Source: Terriglobia bacterium
Lineage (GTDB): Bacteria > Acidobacteriota > Terriglobia > UBA7540
Direction of reading: 5' to 3'
NCBI GenBank assembly: GCA_030040995.1
Contig: JASHOS010000248.1
Coordinates: 1-33,430, forward strand
Length of the DNA stretch: 33,430 nt
The position numbers and the translations under genes are program-made. The notes beneath the pieces were generated by a model, which saw only the letters and a program-made list of their open reading frames with translations, had not been told where the DNA came from and did not search any database. The first letter of the stretch is position 1; each line of letters starts with the position of its first letter. Below, piece after piece: positions 1 to 9,325 of the stretch.

Positions 1-888
1 ACTCCTGCTACTGAGACAGAACAACCCGGCGAAGTCCCTTCGCTTGGACTGCGTGAGGTCGGGTATTTTACCGAGCGAATTGGGGGGCAATTCGCTGTCT
101 GCAAATTCGATTTCACTTCTTACCGAATGTTGGTAGTTCCAGAGACCGCGCTATTAAATGACGACCTCGCACGACGAATCCGAGAGTATGTTCGAGCTGG
201 AGGTAAAATACTAGCTTTTGGCCATTCGTCCTTGCTCGATCCATTCGGAAAACTCAGGACAGACTTTGCCCTAAGTGATGTATTTGGCGTCAAGTATATG
301 GGGCCCCTGCCGGGCTACAAGCATTCGGTCAATCTACCGGAAAGCAACTTGATATCGAGTATGCCTCTCAATCCGGGAGCTGTTGGCGTGAAAACGACGA
401 CAGGAAAACCCTTGGCGGTATGGAGGGGAGCAGAAGATCTTCCTGCGGTTGTAGAGAATAGTTTTGGGAAAGGGCAATGCATCTATACGAGTGCCGAAGA
501 GAGTGCGTTCGGACAAGGCAGCTCTTTGCTGGCAGAGTTAACAGAGCGATTGATCGGTCCTGTCCCGATTACGGTGAGAGCGAAGCGCAACTACTCTCTG
601 CTCATGAATCGCCAAGGTGAGACCTTTCTTCTTTACTTGATGGATAGAAGCACGCGTTCTCGCAGTATTGCCGACTTCTGGTCTGCCGGTGGGTCAGAAT
701 CATCGCTGCCCGCCGTCGATACCAAGGAGTGGGTTTCAGTAATTCTCAATACGGGCATCCTTGGCGAGATTCGTGAGGCTGAACTGATTGGTTCAAGTCA
801 GAATGTCGCTGTGAGCCGCCGGGTGGGGTCCATCGAACTGCTTTTTCAGGCCTCTCCGGCGGTTTCATCTGTTCGGATGAAAAAGTAA
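1..888 (+). CDS. Glycoside-hydrolase-type protein, C-terminal part (cut by left edge)
   Basis: The frame is open from base 1 to the TAA at 886-888, so this is the C-terminal 295 residues of a longer protein; ATG 127 is internal. The segment FTSYRMLVVPETALLNDDLA followed by REYVRAGGKILAFGHSS is typical of the glutamine-amidotransferase-like beta-galactosidase trimerisation domain found after the TIM barrel of GH42-like and related putative glycosidases. A second stretch (VVENSFGKGQCIYTSAEES) fits the end of that fold. The last ~100 residues resemble the small beta-sandwich tail of such enzymes, with 'LLMNRQGETFLLYLMDRS' in the place where related proteins discuss lost ligands. The catalytic barrel lies outside the window, so substrate and activity cannot be read. 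No gene follows closely on this strand. Confidence 0.6.
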   Translation, partial: TPATETEQPGEVPSLGLREVGYFTERIGGQFAVCKFDFTSYRMLVVPETALLNDDLARRIREYVRAGGKILAFGHSSLLDPFGKLRTDFALSDVFGVKYMGPLPGYKHSVNLPESNLISSMPLNPGAVGVKTTTGKPLAVWRGAEDLPAVVENSFGKGQCIYTSAEESAFGQGSSLLAELTERLIGPVPITVRAKRNYSLLMNRQGETFLLYLMDRSTRSRSIADFWSAGGSESSLPAVDTKEWVSVILNTGILGEIREAELIGSSQNVAVSRRVGSIELLFQASPAVSSVRMKK

Positions 889-1034
889 GCAGTAGCCCGT
901 TCAACTTCGTGACGGTCACAGTTCCGGCGAAAGTTTCGTATTGATAGTTTGATTTAGTTATTGCGATATGTTTTAGAACCAAGTTTCGCGCTATGGCTAT
1001 GCGCCCAGGATCCCAGCCAAAGATATTCGGGCAT

Positions 1035-1225
1035 AGTGGGAATCTCCCGATCCTCAGGAAACAAGCTCAGCGTCCTGTGCCATACCGCTTCCTGACCATC
1101 GTTGATCTCCCCTAAAATAATACTTACCGCTGCACTACCTGCCCCAACCCCATCCGCTGATTCTCAACCACGCTCCAATAGCGGTGTTCCTTGCCGTCCT
1201 TGCATTGCTTCTTGCTGCACAAAAG
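1035..1225 (-). mobile_element. IS1634-like (IS4 superfamily) transposase N-terminal relic
   Basis: On the minus strand the reading KDGKEHRYWSVVENQR...QVVQR (down to about 1124) matches my memory of the N-terminus of IS1634-type transposases. It then hits a stop, but one base away the reading continues as ILGEINDGQEAVWHRTLSLF (about 1118-1050). That is the normal continuation (VLYLGEIND) in this family. So the gene carries a frameshift near 1122 and lacks its catalytic DDE part. A second N-terminal relic of the same family lies at 17414-17527. Family assignment is by motif recognition; the borders are approximate. Confidence 0.6.
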
Positions 1226-1354
1226 CGTCGTCGGCGCGCATCCTGACAAACTCCTGGACCGCATGTCAAAGAGGGTGGGTCGGCACTGCAGGCGACTGAG
1301 GGGAAAGATCTTAAGTCGGCGGAGAGATCGACTTTGCTCAGCGTACTTTCCCAA

Positions 1355-1371
1355 CTGCAAAAGTCAGGCTA
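1355..1371. repeat. 17-nt motif shared with 17668-17684, possible IS end
   Basis: The plus-strand motif CTGCAAAAGTCAGGCTA recurs at 17668-17684 with a single difference (CTGCGAAAGTCAGGCTA). In both places it lies about 190-205 bases upstream of the same codons of an IS1634-like transposase relic. It could be a piece of the terminal region or leader of that element. No target-site duplication can be seen. Confidence 0.4.
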
Positions 1372-1493
1372 ACTTCCGGGCGGAATTTGGAGGATACCGT
1401 CCAATCGACGCCCGCTTCTAAATCTCTCCCCGAGGAGAGGGAAGAGGGAAAGGGTGACGGGGTGACAGGCATAGGCGTTAAAATAAGAGGCCT

Positions 1494-1700
1494 CAGTTCC
1501 ACCTCGTTGGCTACACGACCGAGCTCGTTGTTACTAAGCAAAGCCAGAGCCAGATTATAGTGAGTCGGCCAAGCGTTCACCTGTAGGGTCAGAGCTTTCT
1601 TGACGGAAGCGATGGCGCAAGGCAAGTTGTGCGACCGCGCATACAGCGCCCCAAGCACGTTGTATGCTCCGGAACATGGGCGAGCCTCAAGAGCGTGGAG
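1494..1700 (-). pseudogene. TPR protein fragment
   Basis: The minus strand reads AYNVLGALYARSHNLPCAIA, then KKALTLQVNAWPTHYNLALA, two consecutive tetratricopeptide helices pairs with the usual G/Y/A and P spacing. The surrounding open frame (1338-1745) has no plausible start or remaining domain: downstream it turns into low-complexity P/S sequence, upstream it runs into the start of the cytochrome gene on the other strand. I read it as the leftover of a larger TPR protein, similar to the TPRs carried by the neighbouring cytochromes but in opposite orientation. Its parent gene cannot be identified. Confidence 0.45.
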
Positions 1701-1779
1701 AAGCGGCAATGAGCGGCAATGCGATTTTGGATAAATGCTTCTCAACGATGATAGAATGCGGCGAGAGCGAAGGCGGATA

Positions 1780-3579
1780 ATGCTTGTATGTCAACATGGC
1801 CGGGTTAGACCACACAACGGCAGGAACCTCTATTTTGCCCTTTGCATTCTGGTCGCCTGGCGTTCCCCCTTAGCGGCGCGTACGGACGGGCAAACCGCGT
1901 CCCATCAAGCGGCCTTCTATCTCAACACTCGCCCGGGTGTAGGGTACGTAGGGTCCGAAGTTTGTGCCCGTTGCCACACGAGCATTCATGATGACTACTT
2001 ACGGACGACGATGGGCCGTTCCATGACCTTGCCGAATTGCCGCAACATGCTATCTGTGCCTGTTACCGTGCATGTCTCAAAGCTGGACCGCGATTTTGAA
2101 GTATTCTGCCGGCATGGTGCGCTTTACCAAGCGGAATCGCAGCCAGGCCCGGGAGGGAGTGCGATTTTCCGTGACACCGAGCGTGTCGCTTACGTGATCG
2201 GGGCGGGCCAGAACGGGATAGGATTTATTATTTCCAGAGGCAATTACCTTTTTGAGGCGCCTCTTACTTTCTACCCCCACATTCGTTCCTGGGACCTTTC
2301 TCCAGGCTATCAATTCGCCGATTACGGCTTTCTACGCTCTATACCAGCGGCTTGCATTACCTGCCATAGCGGCCGCCCGCGTCCCGTGATGGGCCGCCCG
2401 GGGCTTTTTAGGGATCCGCCTTTTGACGAGATCGCGATTGGCTGCGAAACTTGCCATGGTCCGGGCCAGTTGCACGCCGAAGAGCGGTTGAAAGGAGAGC
2501 CTCTCCGCGGCAGAATTGACCGGTCAATTGTCAACCCGGCAGATCTTCCGGGCTGGCTGGCAGATAACATCTGCATGGAGTGCCATCAAGCCGGCGATAC
2601 CCGCGAGCTGATGTCCGGAAAGACCTATAGCGACTACCGCCCTGGCGAGCCGCTGGCCGACACAGTCGAGATCTTCGCGGTTCCCTTTGGCCCGCAGAAT
2701 CCCCCACAATCTCCGCTCCTTCAACACTACCAACTGATGAGGCTGAGCCGATGCTACTTGGCAAGTAGCGGCCATCTCCACTGTATCACCTGCCACGATC
2801 CACATTTTCAGCCGACTGCAGCGCAGGCGCCCGCCTATTACCGGGCGAAATGCCTGACTTGTCACATTACCCGTAGCTGCACACTTCCGCTCGTCCGAAG
2901 GCTCCAGGAGAAGGATAACTGTATTAGTTGCCACATGCCGCACCAGCATCTCGAACACATTTCCCATTCCGCACTTACCAACCACCGGATTATCGCGTAT
3001 CAAGGTGAGCCGTTCCCGCAGGCGGCGTTCCATCAAACCACCCCGGCCCTGCCCGACCTCGTCTGGCTTGATGCTCCTCGATGGCGCAAGCCTCAACTCC
3101 CGCCGATGGTGCTGCTCCGCGCGTACGGCGAGCTTATCGGCAGGAATCCTGCCTACCGAGACCGCTATGAAAAACTCCTCGACGAGCTGGCTGTTTCCAA
3201 GCCAAACAACCCCGTCATTCTTTCAGCCCTGGCTCGGAGGAACCTCGAAAAAGGAGCGCACCAAAACGCGGAGGAGGCAAAAGAGGAATTGACTCAGGCA
3301 ATCCAGAGAGGATCAACGCTCGCCTCGGATTTTGAACTCGATGCGCAACTCCTTGTAGGATCCGGCAACCTGCAGTCCGCGATTGCTGTGCTGAAGCGGG
3401 GCATCGCGCTGAACCCATATGCGACGCGCCTTTACAAGCGCCTGGCGGTCGCCTACATCCAGGCAAAGGATTATCAGGACGCTCTTCGCATCATGAAGCA
3501 GGAGGTTCAGATTTGTCCGCAGGACTCGTTCATGAGATCCCTGATTGCAAAGGGGGAACGAGCCGGCACTCAGCAATGA
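1780..3579 (+). CDS. Exported multihaem c-type cytochrome with C-terminal TPRs
   Basis: Seven CxxCH haem-attachment motifs are visible (CARCH, CITCH, CETCH, CMECH, CITCH, CLTCH, CISCH, at residues 77-81 to 396-400 when counted from ATG 1735). They are arranged like cytochrome c554-type proteins. The last ~130 residues form TPR-like helices, e.g. LQSAIAVLKRGIALNPYATR. I prefer ATG 1780, preceded by GAAGGCGG, because it gives a short basic n-region before the hydrophobic stretch LYFALCILVAW, a likely Sec signal; ATG 1735 and 1756 are in-frame alternatives. The haems imply a periplasmic or outer-surface electron-transfer role; the electron donor and acceptor are unknown. A second cytochrome-TPR gene with reversed domain order lies at 5306-7576, with a GntR gene between them. 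Confidence 0.8.
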   Translation: MLVCQHGRVRPHNGRNLYFALCILVAWRSPLAARTDGQTASHQAAFYLNTRPGVGYVGSEVCARCHTSIHDDYLRTTMGRSMTLPNCRNMLSVPVTVHVSKLDRDFEVFCRHGALYQAESQPGPGGSAIFRDTERVAYVIGAGQNGIGFIISRGNYLFEAPLTFYPHIRSWDLSPGYQFADYGFLRSIPAACITCHSGRPRPVMGRPGLFRDPPFDEIAIGCETCHGPGQLHAEERLKGEPLRGRIDRSIVNPADLPGWLADNICMECHQAGDTRELMSGKTYSDYRPGEPLADTVEIFAVPFGPQNPPQSPLLQHYQLMRLSRCYLASSGHLHCITCHDPHFQPTAAQAPAYYRAKCLTCHITRSCTLPLVRRLQEKDNCISCHMPHQHLEHISHSALTNHRIIAYQGEPFPQAAFHQTTPALPDLVWLDAPRWRKPQLPPMVLLRAYGELIGRNPAYRDRYEKLLDELAVSKPNNPVILSALARRNLEKGAHQNAEEAKEELTQAIQRGSTLASDFELDAQLLVGSGNLQSAIAVLKRGIALNPYATRLYKRLAVAYIQAKDYQDALRIMKQEVQICPQDSFMRSLIAKGERAGTQQ

Positions 3580-3817
3580 AGACGAGACTGGTCAAAGACT
3601 AAAAGCTACCTGGCGAATCTTCCATACTCACCTCACTTGCGAATTCCGACACGATGCTTGGCTCGCGGGTGCATCTGTGCGTCCACGCAATCCCTCAGAA
3701 GATGTGAATCAATTGGGCGCGGTGGAGCGGGAACAGACCTCTGCGGAAGATGCGCTCCTGGTCGGATCGTCAGAATGGCCATCCATCACCTGGCTCTTCG
3801 CGGCCCCGAAGCTTCTG

Positions 3818-4609
3818 TCAAATTATCTCGGTCTCTGGGGGAGCTGCCATCTTAGAATGGTTGACACACGAAGCTTCTAAGCTTTCACCCCCTGAAGACT
3901 CCGAAACACGCAACTGTGACCACACGTCGAGTATATGGTCAGCCATGGTTTGGCGCGCTTCCAGAGGCTTGCGGCTGGAAATCGCCTCATAGATCGACTC
4001 ATGGAACTTCAAAGGACGATCCACACCGGTTTGGTTGACCACCTTGGCCATGCTCATCAGTAGCGCACGCTGTATCATTGTGAAAATCAGACGACACACG
4101 CGGTTTCCGGAAGCTTTGAAAATCGCTTCATGAAAAGCCAGATCGGCATCGAGCCTCGTGGCGACAGAAGCACTCCGTTGCATGGATCTCACTGCCTGGC
4201 GAAGCGCAGCCAGATCTTCATTTGTGGCCCGTTTTGCAGCACGCAATGCCAGCTCAGGTTCCACAATCAGACGTGCCTCCGCCAATTCTTCGTCTGCGAT
4301 GTCGCCGAGCAGGATCATAAATTCGATCGGCTCGCGCAGAATATTGGTCGCATCCGAATTCAAGTAGGTACCGTCCCCGACCCGCTGTGAGACGACGCCC
4401 AGGAGTTGCATCACCTTGATTGCCTGCCGCAGCGAAGACCGGTTCACCCGGAACAGGCGCGCAAGTTCGCGCTCAGAAGGTAACTTGGAGCCAGGGAAAA
4501 AGGTTCCCTCTGCAATTGCTCGTTTGAAATGCGCGATCAGTTTCGCGGTTATGTCACTCCGCTGGTCAGCCTCGAATCGCAACCGCTTGCTCGCTTGCAA
4601 TTTCGCCAT
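3818..4609 (-). CDS. GntR-family transcriptional regulator, FadR/FCD subfamily
   Basis: The 263-residue protein has an N-terminal winged helix-turn-helix (about residues 18-85; AEGTFFPGSKLPSERELARL, then VNRSSLRQAIKVMQLLGVV), the hallmark of GntR DNA-binding domains. An all-helical FCD ligand-binding domain follows (about 105-235). FCD metal/ligand residues appear as D-x-x-FHEAIFKASGN and HESIYEAI...ARQTMADHI. Members usually repress genes for uptake or catabolism of a small carboxylate and release DNA on binding it. The effector cannot be read here. The gene converges on the upstream cytochrome gene (239-base gap) and is divergent from the second cytochrome gene across about 700 bases, so either cytochrome could be a target, but this is only positional. 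Confidence 0.85.
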   Translation of the reverse strand: MAKLQASKRLRFEADQRSDITAKLIAHFKRAIAEGTFFPGSKLPSERELARLFRVNRSSLRQAIKVMQLLGVVSQRVGDGTYLNSDATNILREPIEFMILLGDIADEELAEARLIVEPELALRAAKRATNEDLAALRQAVRSMQRSASVATRLDADLAFHEAIFKASGNRVCRLIFTMIQRALLMSMAKVVNQTGVDRPLKFHESIYEAISSRKPLEARQTMADHILDVWSQLRVSESSGGESLEASCVNHSKMAAPPETEII

Positions 4610-5305
4610 GCATCCGCCTTGTTCTCAGTTCATTTGGACGAAGTCGGGGTGCCTACCATCAGGTTCCAATCGCCCGCTCTGGGTGCTTTTCAGCGTACAC
4701 CCACCGCTACTGACCGCACGCCTATGATAGCGCTACTGAAGAATTGGCTCAATCATACAGTCATATGCTCAGCCATCTAAAGAACCAGACACAGTGCGAA
4801 CCACACAATTTCACAGTTCAAGTGGAGCCTCAATGCAGTGGCAGTCCGCTCGCAAATGGTCCGGCCGCTTCGAGTAGGATGCGAGATGGTAGGGTGGTAG
4901 CCGCGTCGAAGAAAGTGACAATCTGCGTTTTCTTTTCACGAGGCGCGTGGTTGACTGGACGAACTAACGCCTACACACGCGAGAACTCGAGTAAGTGAGC
5001 GGCTCGGCAAATGGTCTCCAGCGATTGCTATATCGGGATGGTTTGTAGCTACAATTCTTTTGGGTACAGGTGAGGACTGCCGGAACGGTTTGGTTAAGGC
5101 TTGGGGGCTCTCTCTTCCGACCCTTTCCACAGCCGGCGCCACCAAGTTCGGAAACCACTCGGAGTAGCGTAGGCTCTTATCCGCTCAGTGTTTGACTAAA
5201 GTAATTAAACAATTTTGAGCGTACGTTACACGACATTACATCGCTTCAGATTCTGAAATTTCAAATATTTTTGGCTACGGTTTATGCTCGTTCTTCGGTG
5301 ATGCT
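4610..5305. other. Long divergent intergenic region, no recognised gene
   Basis: This ~700-base stretch separates the minus-strand GntR gene from the plus-strand cytochrome-TPR gene and should hold both promoters. No RNA gene, strong hairpin or convincing coding region was found. One short plus-strand reading around 4990-5150 (ERLGKWSPAIAISGW...) looks weakly membrane-like but lacks a start and a ribosome binding site. Confidence 0.4.
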
Positions 5306-7576
5306 GTGAACGGAGTTCTGTCCAGTTTCTCGAAGTTGTGGATGGCGCGAGCGTTGTTGGCTTTGGGAGAGGGCTGGCGGCGATCGTTTTGTTTTCTGCT
5401 CGGACTCGTTCTGCTGGCGTCAGGTGGCGCCCTGGCGCAGGAACTTGACGCGGTGGTGACCAACCAAAACCAGAAGTCTCCGACAATTGCGGACGAGGTT
5501 ACGAATCCCACCGAGCGGAAGGCCTATCTGGAACTTTTCAAGAAGCGCGATCCCGCCAAGACGGCCAAGCTGGCGGAAGCGTTTCTTGCCCAATATCCGC
5601 AATCCTGGGAACTGGCGCAGATTTATGGGATCGCGGCACGGGCTTACATCAACCTGGGTGCTTATCCGCAAGCGCTGAGCAACGCCAAACAGTCCCTTCG
5701 GCTTTATCCCGAAGACCCCCTTCTTCTCGTTCCGGTGGCCAACGTTCAAGCGCAGACCGGCGACTGGAGGAACGCCATTGCGAGCGCGCACGAGGCGCTG
5801 GACGATCTCAGCCGGTTCGTGCGCCCAAGCTCGGTTCCCCAGCATCAATGGCCGGTGTTGAAAGAAAAGCTTGAGGCGTCGTGTTATTTCGCCATCGGGC
5901 GGGCCGAGACTGTTGAGGCGCTTAACTCCTCCAGCCCCTCAACGCGCAGCAGCTTGCTTGAAAAGGCGGTGAATCACCTGACGCGTGCGAGAGCGTTGGA
6001 CTCCACAGGTACAGAGAGCGTCTACCTACAGGCTCTGGCGGAGCTGGGATTGAACCGGATTCAGGCAGCCGCGGTAGGTTTTGCCGCTGTTGCAGAAGGA
6101 GATGGTCCTCTCAAAGCAGAAGCACTCAAGCACCTGTTGCAACTCTACGCCGCTACCACGCCTCCGCCAGCGCCGGACTTTCAGGCTTACCTGCGGCAGA
6201 TTGTTTCTGCGGCTGGAGCTGCTGCGTCCGCTCAAGGAATTTCCCCAACCGCTCCACCTTCAGCGGCACTGCCAGAATACGCCGGCTCACAGTCGTGCCG
6301 CTTCTGCCACTCTGATATTTATACGGCTTGGCATACGGGCATGTCGAAAATGTTCCAGCCCTACAAACCTCAGAATTTGATCGGCGATTTTACGGTCCAC
6401 AATTCATTCTATGCAGGCGACGACGCTACTTTTCAAGACGGCGAATTTCACACGACTCCGGGAAAGAACCGATGGCTTTTCGCTCGCATGGTGGTTATTC
6501 ATGGGCATCCTTATTTTGAAACGCGCAACCAGGATGGCCGGTGGCATCAGTACCCAGTAGATTACACGATCGGCTCCAAGTGGGAGCAAGCATACGCCAC
6601 ACGCCTGCCGGACGGAGAAATCCAGGTATTCCCTATCCAATACAACCGCCTGCTGGGAAGATGGGTAGACTTCTGGAAATTTATTGATTCTCCTGATAGC
6701 CCACGCGCCGACTTGCACCGGTGGGGCGAGATGGGGATCTGGACAAACTACCAGGCCAACTGCGCCGTGTGTCATACCAGCCAGCTAAGAAGTCCCGGCG
6801 GTGGCGGATTTGCTCCGAAGGGAGAAACTTTCCGTGAGCCCGGCGTCGACTGCGAAATGTGTCACGGCCCCTGCGCGCGTCACGTCGCGGCGATGATGAA
6901 AGGGCAGCCGTACTCCAAGCAGCCCTTAGACCCTCCGATTGACTTCACCAGAATCAGCGCCCAGGATTTCATGGCGATCTGCGCGCAGTGCCACATGCAG
7001 TCCGCCGTGCGCGCCCCCGGCCCGCGGGGGGAACTGAACTATTCGACGCGCGGCGAATTCTTTGTCCGCTACCGGAGCCGGCCCTATGACGAGTTTTCTC
7101 ACCTCGGCTTCTACAAGGACGGAAGGTTCCGTCAGACGACGTTTATCGTGGAATCGCTCATGCGGTCAGAATGTTTTCGCAAGGGTCACATCACCTGCGG
7201 CAACTGCCATGACGTGCACGCCCCTAACCCAGCTTCGAACCTCACGTTGCTCAAGTTTCCTGAAGAGTCTAACCGGATGTGCACCCAGTGCCACACGGTT
7301 TTTAGGGATAAGGCGGCGCTCGTGCGCCACACCCGCCACCCGGCTCGCTCACCAGGCAGCCGTTGCGTCGCATGCCATATGCCTCGGATCATGAATGCGT
7401 TGCTCTTCATGGCTCGAACGCATCGAATCGACGATATCCCGAACGCCGATAGCACGCTGCGCTTCGGGCAACAAGACAGCCCGAATGCCTGCTTGCTGTG
7501 TCACAAGGATAAGGTTGCGCAGTGGGTCAAGGAGAAGCTTGTGGCCTGGAAAGAAACTCCAGTAGCTAAGCCTTGA
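5306..7576 (+). CDS. Exported multihaem c-type cytochrome with N-terminal TPRs
   Basis: The 756-residue product starts at GTG 5306 (ATG 5341 is an alternative) and carries a signal peptide with core FCFLLGLVLLASGG and likely cleavage after ALA at residues 42-44. Residues about 70-285 are TPR-like helical repeats (AQIYGIAARAYINLGAYPQA). A Pro/Ala-rich linker precedes the cytochrome part. Eight CxxCH motifs begin at residues 331, 486, 516, 559, 631, 659, 687 and 729 (CRFCH, CAVCH, CEMCH, CAQCH, CGNCH, CTQCH, CVACH, CLLCH). The segment from 330 on resembles cytochrome c554/NrfA-like multihaem proteins. It should be a periplasmic or surface electron-transfer protein; TPRs suggest docking to a partner. 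No haem-maturation or membrane quinone oxidoreductase gene is adjacent. Confidence 0.85.
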   Translation: MNGVLSSFSKLWMARALLALGEGWRRSFCFLLGLVLLASGGALAQELDAVVTNQNQKSPTIADEVTNPTERKAYLELFKKRDPAKTAKLAEAFLAQYPQSWELAQIYGIAARAYINLGAYPQALSNAKQSLRLYPEDPLLLVPVANVQAQTGDWRNAIASAHEALDDLSRFVRPSSVPQHQWPVLKEKLEASCYFAIGRAETVEALNSSSPSTRSSLLEKAVNHLTRARALDSTGTESVYLQALAELGLNRIQAAAVGFAAVAEGDGPLKAEALKHLLQLYAATTPPPAPDFQAYLRQIVSAAGAAASAQGISPTAPPSAALPEYAGSQSCRFCHSDIYTAWHTGMSKMFQPYKPQNLIGDFTVHNSFYAGDDATFQDGEFHTTPGKNRWLFARMVVIHGHPYFETRNQDGRWHQYPVDYTIGSKWEQAYATRLPDGEIQVFPIQYNRLLGRWVDFWKFIDSPDSPRADLHRWGEMGIWTNYQANCAVCHTSQLRSPGGGGFAPKGETFREPGVDCEMCHGPCARHVAAMMKGQPYSKQPLDPPIDFTRISAQDFMAICAQCHMQSAVRAPGPRGELNYSTRGEFFVRYRSRPYDEFSHLGFYKDGRFRQTTFIVESLMRSECFRKGHITCGNCHDVHAPNPASNLTLLKFPEESNRMCTQCHTVFRDKAALVRHTRHPARSPGSRCVACHMPRIMNALLFMARTHRIDDIPNADSTLRFGQQDSPNACLLCHKDKVAQWVKEKLVAWKETPVAKP

Positions 7577-7630
7577 GGCAGCGATAGATTACTTGGCTCT
7601 GTTGCCCTGAGGACCATGATGCCCGCAGCG

Positions 7631-7930
7631 TTAGAACGAAGATTTCAGCGAAGGCTGGACAATGTGCAAGAAATTGTATCGGGGAACGATGCCATAACCG
7701 TTCCAGCTTCCGCTGGACGACTGCGTAATCAGTCCGCCGTTGGAGAAGGGGTTATCGTCCGGGGCGGCGAAACTGGGCGTATTCGTGAAATTGAACGCGT
7801 CCGCCCGAATTTGGAAACGCTTGCTGTCGGTGACCGGAATGTGTCTCTCGATCGTCAGATCAATGTCGGGGACAGAGTATTGGGAGAGCAGCAGAAATCC
7901 AGGTTTCATGCCGTTCGCAACCAGTTAACT
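7631..7930 (-). pseudogene. TonB-dependent receptor (Oar-like), C-terminal relic
   Basis: The minus strand encodes DIDLTIERHIPVTDSKRFQI, then RADAFNFTNTPSFAAPDDNP and a final HIVQPSLKSSF, followed by a stop. This is the characteristic last ~95 residues of acidobacterial TonB-dependent receptors, including the terminal beta-strand ending in F. Upstream the frame is blocked by a stop just before LVANGMKPG, so the barrel is missing. The N-terminal relic of the same type of receptor lies at 9326-9775 on the same strand and in the right order, with an intact opposite-strand gene between them. Confidence 0.7.
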
Positions 7931-7988
7931 GACGAGGGTTTAGCCGCTGATCATGCTCTAAAGCCCTGATATCCTTGCCGACGGTTTG

Positions 7989-8006
7989 GCATGGCTGACG
8001 CCATGC
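7989..8006 (+). promoter_or_regulatory. Small hairpin in the leader of the RraA-family gene
   Basis: A perfect 7-bp stem GCATGGC/GCCATGC with a 4-base loop lies 60 bases upstream of the GTG start at 8066. It has no T-tract. It could be an operator or a leader hairpin; chance is also possible for a stem this short. Confidence 0.25.
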
Positions 8007-8065
8007 ACTGATGCACGGCGCACGAACTTAATGCGCTCTGCATAGAGAACTCCGAGGAGGTATTC

Positions 8066-8752
8066 GTGAACGAAACCCTGCCATCTCTCTCGTGGATCGA
8101 ATCGCTTCGCGGCGTTGATACTCCGACCATCTCGAATGCCATTGAGCTGCTGAATGTTCGGCCGAAAGAGGAAGGCTTTGCGCCACTGGAAATTCGCTGT
8201 CTCTTTCCTGACCTCGGCCGGTTAGCCGGCTACGCCGTCACGGCCGAAGTAGAGACGGTCACCCGAACCGGCAAAAAGGAGGAACAGACATTTATCGAGC
8301 TTTTTGAGGCCACGTCCCGGTCTCCAAAGCCGGCAGTCATCGTGCTACAGGAGATAGGAGAGCGTTCCAACTTTGCCGCCCATTGTGGAGAAGTTATGAC
8401 AACAATTTTTAAGCAGGCCGGAGCCATAGGCTTGGTTACCGATTCCAGTGTCCGGGATCTCGCAGAAGTTCGGGCGTTGGGATTCCACTATTTTGCCCGG
8501 GGCGCCGTTGCGAGTCACGCCAATTACCGGATCGTGCAGTCTGGCGTTCCGGTTCGGATTCTCGGATTCCCGGTTCAGCCGGGCGACCTGCTGCACGGAG
8601 ACGAAAATGGGCTGATTCAAATTCCCCGTGCCGCCTTTGACGGTTTGTTGGATGCAATTGTTTCGGTACGATCAAAGGAAAAGGAGCTGATGGATTTTGT
8701 CCGGACCCCAGGCTTCAGTCCTGGACGTCTGAAGGGGCGGTTTCTACACTAG
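8066..8752 (+). CDS. RraA-family protein (aldolase/decarboxylase-like)
   Basis: The start is GTG 8066, fixed by a strong Shine-Dalgarno GAGGAGG ending 5 bases upstream. The 228-residue protein has the RraA fold signatures: GAIGLVTDSSVRDLAEVRAL (substrate-binding Arg130 and metal-binding Asp131) and VQPGDLLHGDENGLIQIP near the C-terminus. The family includes class II 4-hydroxy-4-methyl-2-oxoglutarate / 4-carboxy-4-hydroxy-2-oxoadipate aldolases, oxaloacetate decarboxylases, and the RNase E inhibitor RraA; sequence alone does not separate them. An enzyme role is likelier, because the Arg-Asp pair is kept. It stands alone on the plus strand between two minus-strand fragments of a decayed TonB-dependent receptor. 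It looks intact and in use, unlike its surroundings. Confidence 0.8.
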   Translation: MNETLPSLSWIESLRGVDTPTISNAIELLNVRPKEEGFAPLEIRCLFPDLGRLAGYAVTAEVETVTRTGKKEEQTFIELFEATSRSPKPAVIVLQEIGERSNFAAHCGEVMTTIFKQAGAIGLVTDSSVRDLAEVRALGFHYFARGAVASHANYRIVQSGVPVRILGFPVQPGDLLHGDENGLIQIPRAAFDGLLDAIVSVRSKEKELMDFVRTPGFSPGRLKGRFLH

Positions 8753-9325
8753 CAGCCTGATTGCAAACGCCGGGACTTTCTCGCTCCGTTTGTATCCCGT
8801 TCCTTTCCTTTCAACAGCAAGCGAGATGCTTCGCCGCGCTCACTCTACCATGTCGCTTTGTGACACCCCGAAGCACGAAAAGGACTCCCTTGCCCGTCCG
8901 TCGGCTCACGATAGCCTGCTTCCCACGGGAGCGAGGGCGTACGGTCAGAGGGGGGACCGCTGGCCGAACCTTTCAGGGCCACACGGGGGTCTGATTCCAT
9001 CAAACGCTCACAAGGCGCGCGAACAAAAATCTAGCAAACCTCCCCAACTGCGGGGTGAAATTCCGCCAGACGTGGTGAAAAGGCCTGGCTAAGGAAACCT
9101 TCCTGTTCAAGCGTTGTGGTATACCTCTTCCATCACCGCCCATGAGGTTTCGCCGGGAAGGGGAATTTGCATCGGAGCTGATCGAAATAAGAAGTTCTTG
9201 CCAGAGGATCAACGCCAGGAATGTCTTCCGTCATGGGCGTGGACGCCGGAGAATGGGTCCGCTCCCGAGGCCCAGCAGATTTTCGGCGGTTACAGTCGGT
9301 ACGGTGGTAATGAGAGGACCTGCAG
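8753..9325. other. Gap without recognisable gene, probably receptor debris
   Basis: About 570 bases after the RraA-family gene hold only short open frames with unnatural composition on both strands. No hairpin with a T-tract was seen. By position this may be unrecognisable remains of the receptor whose ends lie on either side. Confidence 0.35.

Noticed and set aside
2524-3096. 190-residue open frame on the minus strand
   Set aside because: Antisense to the cytochrome gene, no family resemblance, composition typical of a shadow frame.
3545-3880. Plus-strand open frame of 111 residues in the gap between cytochrome and GntR genes
   Set aside because: Overlaps both neighbours, no domain and no ribosome binding site.
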